64,000 bases of DNA, from assembly GCA_017935745.1 (NCBI GenBank), contig JAGBGX010000006.1, positions 186,001-250,000 of the forward strand, in the 5' to 3' direction. The DNA comes from Treponema sp. GTDB lineage: Bacteria > Spirochaetota > Spirochaetia > Treponematales > Treponemataceae. The translations under genes were made by a program, and so were the position numbers. Below are positions 60,881 through 64,000 of this stretch, in pieces. Position 1 is the first letter of the stretch. Every line of letters starts with the position of its first letter. The notes beneath the pieces were generated by a model that saw only the letters and a program-made list of their open reading frames with translations, was not told where the DNA came from and did no database searches.

Positions 60881-62122
60881 CTATTTTTCGTCAGGAACAA
60901 TGATGCAGTCAAGCGCAATGTTTTTCTCATTCACGGCTGACAGCGCCTTTTCCTTTGTTATTTTTTTCGGGCCTTTCGGCTTTTCATGCGGCTCAGCATC
61001 GCCGATGAGGATGATTTTTTTCCAGGCATCCTTCCGCCAGTCATAAAACTGCGCCGCGGCAAACACTGCTTCATAGACAGCCTCGGGAACATCTCCGCCT
61101 TCGTTTCCGCGGATAACCGCCGTGTTCAAGTCCTTAGAGAACTGTTCTATGCTTTCTGTAAGCTTGAAATATTTTACCGGCAGCCCTTTGTAATTATAGG
61201 AATCATTGTAGTCACGGTAAAAAAGAAGCCCGACCCGCAGATCTTCAAATTCCTTCACCTGCTCAATCAGCTTCGGAATCCATTCGCTGCGCAGAATTTC
61301 CATGTCATTTTTCATGCTTCCGGTTGTATCAACTGCAAACACAATGTCCGCCTTTTTTTTCGGCGTGATGCTGTCCACCAGGCTGACAAGATCCTGGGCA
61401 AGGCGGCCCGGACTTGAATAGACTGACGTTCCGTTTCCTTCGTCCGCAAGCTCGCCGAATTTTTCCGCGGCAGCAGCATTATAGCTGTCTGTAAGAACAA
61501 ACGGCTGTTCCTCTTCCGGCTCTTTTTCTGCCGCGCCGATATCAAACATAAACGGATTGTCCATATAGCGGCCTTCATAGCTGCCATACGGTTTTTCAAA
61601 CGTCCTGATATTTACAAAAACGCCCTTTCCGATTTCCACTGAGCCGTTCCGCGTCCAGGGGTAGCCGTAATGCAGCACATTCGGAATAAAGATATGAAAG
61701 CACTCCCCCAGCACAGGATGGCTTTTCACTGTTGAAGAAATCAGGCTGTACTTGGCATAGTCTGAGTGAAGCACTTTTCCGTCAAGATAGCGGATTTCAT
61801 CTCCGTTCGTTTCATTCCACTCGGCGGCACGGTATGCATAGCTGTCTGATTTTCCCGCAGTCGTCTCCACAAGCATCACGCTGTTCACCGCAGGCTTTTT
61901 TCTGATGTACAGGTCAACGCCGCTTCGGCTGCCAGACGGAGAAAGCCGCTCGGAAACTGCAATGTCAGAAGAAAGAATCTGCATTTCAGGCGTTGAAACA
62001 ATTCTTTTTTGCTGCGCAAAGGCAGAGCATGAAAAAAACGCCGCCAGAATCAGCATACTCCAGCGCAAGTGCCGGGACGCAAAACCCGCCGCACGAATAA
62101 AAAAGAAAGCGCATCTGTTCAT
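60881..62122 (-). CDS. VWA-domain exported protein
   Basis: A 413-aa protein with a signal peptide (hydrophobic 22-36, ending S-A-F-A-Q). The C-terminal von Willebrand A domain starts about 255, with MIDAS motif F-A-V-D-T-T-G-S-M and G-L-L-F-Y-R-D-Y near 308, plus I-I-L-I-G-D-A-E-P near 385. It binds a metal-mediated partner in the periplasm or outside. The N-terminal half is unrecognised. The start at 62122 is 6 nt after a GATAAT -10; the frame stays open 30 codons upstream, which is rejected. Confidence 0.78.
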   Translation of the reverse strand: MNRCAFFFIRAAGFASRHLRWSMLILAAFFSCSAFAQQKRIVSTPEMQILSSDIAVSERLSPSGSRSGVDLYIRKKPAVNSVMLVETTAGKSDSYAYRAAEWNETNGDEIRYLDGKVLHSDYAKYSLISSTVKSHPVLGECFHIFIPNVLHYGYPWTRNGSVEIGKGVFVNIRTFEKPYGSYEGRYMDNPFMFDIGAAEKEPEEEQPFVLTDSYNAAAAEKFGELADEGNGTSVYSSPGRLAQDLVSLVDSITPKKKADIVFAVDTTGSMKNDMEILRSEWIPKLIEQVKEFEDLRVGLLFYRDYNDSYNYKGLPVKYFKLTESIEQFSKDLNTAVIRGNEGGDVPEAVYEAVFAAAQFYDWRKDAWKKIILIGDAEPHEKPKGPKKITKEKALSAVNEKNIALDCIIVPDEK

Positions 62123-62128
62123 AGTCTG

Positions 62129-62134
62129 ATTATC
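62129..62134 (-). promoter_or_regulatory. -10 of leaderless-type promoter, VWA gene
   Basis: GATAAT on the minus strand, then CAGACT (6 nt), then ATG at 62122. The -35 is not clear. Confidence 0.5.
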
Positions 62135-62221
62135 GGCTTTTTCCGCGCCAAATGTTAGAAGCAGGACATTTTTTGCGCACAATTCATTCTTGGCACAATT
62201 TTTGCTATTCATTTTATGCGG

Positions 62222-62249
62222 TTGAAAAAAAGTTCAGAAATGATATAAT
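62222..62249 (+). promoter_or_regulatory. Promoter of the 373-aa unknown protein operon
   Basis: TTGAAA (62222-62227), 16-bp spacer, TATAAT (62244-62249). The leader is about 78 nt. Confidence 0.75.
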
Positions 62250-62333
62250 AGAGATTCAGGCTGAAACTGTTTCAAAATCAGCCTTTGCACGGCGGCACAA
62301 GTCTCTGCCGCAGAACGAACAATAAAACACAGG

Positions 62334-63455
62334 ATGGAACTGTTGGACGGAAATAAAAACCAGGATACCCGCACACAATTCAAGAATTCAGACTTTGTGC
62401 AGGTCGATATTTCTGATTTTTTTGACGAAAAGAAACTGAGCGATGATGCAATCAAGACAGGCATTGTTGTCTTTACAGACTATCAGCAGAAACTGATTGC
62501 ACAGCTTCATGAGTCGCTCAAGCTGCATGCGCCCGACTTGATTGTGCGGCTCGAAAAACGGCTCGCGCACGTGACAGGGCTCGCAGAGTCAATCGCGCAC
62601 TTCCCGTCTCTTCTGGAGCGGTCAAACACAATGAATTCCACGCGGACGCCGGACTCGCTTGTGGAAAGCCTCATTTCATATCAGGAAGACGGAGACACGC
62701 TGCTTCACTTGCCGTCAAAGTCAATTCTGGGAAAAGGATTTCTTGTTGCAAAAATCCATACCTTCTACTCCATGTCTAAGCTTGCGCGCAATTACGCCGG
62801 AATGTCTGAAAAAGAAGCGCGGGAATATTACGATGAAACAATTTCGCTTATGTTCACGCTCATGGCGGAAGATGTGTACATGAACCTGATAAAGGACAAG
62901 TCCATTCCCATAGACTTGCGGCGGGAAATTGCAAACTCGCTTATCATTCTCTGGGAACACAGAAGCGACCAGACGATTTCTGACATTGCGCCGGTGCTTC
63001 AGTCCGTATGGTCTGCGCGGCGAAACCTTGCCCCGGCATTCGGCACAATGATGGGAACGAGCGAGCTGCTGACAGTAACATTTCAGATGGACGATCAGTG
63101 GGCAGCCTTTATCAGGGAAAAACTGTCAGAGCCGGAAATCTCGCAGGCGATGGAAGAATTTCTGTTCGGCATTTCCTATGAGCAGATTCTCCGCCTCAAG
63201 AGAATTCTGCGCGACCAGGGAGTAAAGTCAATCGGACGTGACGAAGTCGGAACGTACCTGGGGAAAAGAGTGAAAACGGACATAAACCTTGACTACCGCG
63301 ATTTTTACCTTTTGTACACAGTGCGGCGCGACAACGCAAAGGCACGGCAGCGGCTTGATCTTGACGGCCCGAAAAGCACGCTGGAAGATTTTTTTATCCG
63401 CTTTATAATGGAAAAAAATCACGAAAAGCAGAACAATGATTCGTTTGCAAGGTAA
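62334..63455 (+). CDS. Conserved cytoplasmic protein of unknown function
   Basis: A 373-aa soluble, mostly helical protein with no recognised domain. It has no signal peptide, membrane segment or Cys. Charged stretches such as L-I-V-R-L-E-K-R-L and a well-ordered C-terminus (D-Y-R-D-F-Y-L-L-Y-T-V-R-R-D) are visible. A good promoter and an ~78-nt leader precede it; no strong Shine-Dalgarno is obvious. An XRE-cupin regulator begins 7 bp after its stop, so the two probably form an operon. Function unknown. Confidence 0.72.
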   Translation: MELLDGNKNQDTRTQFKNSDFVQVDISDFFDEKKLSDDAIKTGIVVFTDYQQKLIAQLHESLKLHAPDLIVRLEKRLAHVTGLAESIAHFPSLLERSNTMNSTRTPDSLVESLISYQEDGDTLLHLPSKSILGKGFLVAKIHTFYSMSKLARNYAGMSEKEAREYYDETISLMFTLMAEDVYMNLIKDKSIPIDLRREIANSLIILWEHRSDQTISDIAPVLQSVWSARRNLAPAFGTMMGTSELLTVTFQMDDQWAAFIREKLSEPEISQAMEEFLFGISYEQILRLKRILRDQGVKSIGRDEVGTYLGKRVKTDINLDYRDFYLLYTVRRDNAKARQRLDLDGPKSTLEDFFIRFIMEKNHEKQNNDSFAR

Positions 63456-63461
63456 AGTGAA

Positions 63462-64000
63462 ATGAGCGGGGACGAGACAAAAAAATATCTGTTCGGTGAA
63501 AAGCTGCGGACGGTGCGCGAGCGAAAGCATCTGACGCTCAAGTCAGTCGCGCAAAGGGCGAACGTCAGCGAAAGCCTTGTCTCCCAGATTGAGCGGAACA
63601 AAGTCTCGCCTGCAATCGACACGCTTCTGGCCATAGCCGATGCGCTTGACATCAGCCTTGAATTCCTTTTTGAAGAATACAGCCGGCGCCGTCCTGTTTC
63701 CGTGATTCACAGGGAGGAGCGGCGGAAAATCAATGAAGAGGACGTTGTCTATGAGGAGCTTTCCGATCCTTTTTCCGGCAACGGCGAGCATTCATTTGAA
63801 AGCTACACAATACGGATTCCTGCCGGCAGTAGAACTCACCGGGGAAACTACGGCCATCTCGGAAAGGAAATGGGACTTATTGTCCGGGGAAAGGGAATTC
63901 TTCATTACGGAAACAAAGAAATTCCGCTGCAGGAAGGCGACAGCGTGACATTCAACGCGGGAGCACCTCACACATTGGAAAACACTGGAGCTGAAGAGCT
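63462..64000 (+). CDS. XRE-family regulator with cupin domain (partial)
   Basis: The first 179 residues are in the window; the end is beyond the right edge. A Cro/C1-type HTH spans about 14-68 (F-G-E-K-L-R-T-V-R-E-R-K; V-A-Q-R-A-N-V-S-E-S-L-V-S-Q-I-E-R). A cupin_2 domain starts about 115 (G-S-R-T-H-R-G ... G-L-I-V-R-G-K-G, then L-Q-E-G-D-S-V-T and P-H-T). Such regulators use the cupin to sense a small ligand. AAGGT lies 9-13 nt before the ATG. Regulon and ligand unknown. Confidence 0.85.
   Translation, partial: MSGDETKKYLFGEKLRTVRERKHLTLKSVAQRANVSESLVSQIERNKVSPAIDTLLAIADALDISLEFLFEEYSRRRPVSVIHREERRKINEEDVVYEELSDPFSGNGEHSFESYTIRIPAGSRTHRGNYGHLGKEMGLIVRGKGILHYGNKEIPLQEGDSVTFNAGAPHTLENTGAEE

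Noticed and set aside
1-64000. tRNA, rRNA, tmRNA or other standard RNA genes
   Set aside because: No cloverleaf with CCA-adjacent acceptor stem or conserved rRNA stretch was noticed; only the TPP riboswitch was convincing.

Overview
The window looks like a chromosomal segment of a gut- or rumen-type Treponema (Spirochaetota). This is inferred from gene content: two periplasmic sugar-binding proteins, a SpoIIE-type phosphatase/STAS cluster beside grpE-dnaK-dnaJ, superoxide reductase with ferritin, many small lipoproteins, and a pfk-centred anaerobic metabolism. Base composition is mid-GC. Genes for citrate, arginine and branched-chain amino acid metabolism point to a less reduced lifestyle than T. 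pallidum. No rRNA, tRNA, CRISPR array, insertion sequence or prophage was found. The left edge cuts a sugar-binding-protein gene and the right edge cuts an XRE-cupin regulator.

Layout. 1-2.1 kb: tandem near-identical ABC sugar-binding proteins, each with the same promoter and operator-like block. 2.2-3.4 kb: two HAD phosphatases. 3.5-8.3 kb (minus): two SpoIIE-type PP2C phosphatases, a STAS antagonist and a VanY-type lipoprotein. 8.7-12.6 kb (minus): grpE-dnaK-dnaJ. 12.8-20.2 kb: citrate synthase, ArgRS, an HD nucleotidase, an unknown helical protein and an aconitase-family hydratase. 20.4-20.6 kb: eleven 21-bp tandem repeats. 20.6-27.9 kb (minus): CDF transporter, LeuRS, Dus, a C_GCAxxG protein, Mrp, ferritin and superoxide reductase. 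28.1-31.1 kb: a membrane protein with a LuxR-type HTH, then an FGGY kinase and AraD. 31.3-36.4 kb: four paralogous small lipoproteins in two units around purB and an oxidoreductase; both units have a poly-G run inside the promoter spacer. 36.5-43.3 kb: LolA-like, RodZ-like, RimO, UvrD-like helicase and ApbE, convergent with a NusG-II protein. 43.4-47 kb: a rhomboid-like protein without its catalytic Ser, phosphofructokinase, a flavin hydroxyacid-oxidase-like protein and an ECF S-component. 47.2-50 kb (minus): ATP-grasp and FAD oxidoreductase. 50.1-53.8 kb: a TPP riboswitch ahead of thiM-thiE-thiD-cytX. 53.8-64 kb: DUF975-like membrane protein, ilvC, a small membrane protein, nudC, a phosphohexomutase, argC, a TPR lipoprotein, a VWA protein, an unknown 373-aa protein and the XRE-cupin regulator.

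The thi operon reads as salvage of thiazole and hydroxymethylpyrimidine. Citrate synthase and the hydratase could form the citrate-to-isocitrate limb. Superoxide reductase and ferritin are an anaerobe's oxidant and iron defence.

Three features stand out above single genes. (1) The poly-G promoter spacers suggest phase-variable lipoprotein expression. (2) At least nine genes have a -10 hexamer exactly 6 nt before the ATG and no Shine-Dalgarno, so they are probably leaderless. (3) Non-coding repeats: a multi-hairpin element in four copies, and the 21-bp array.
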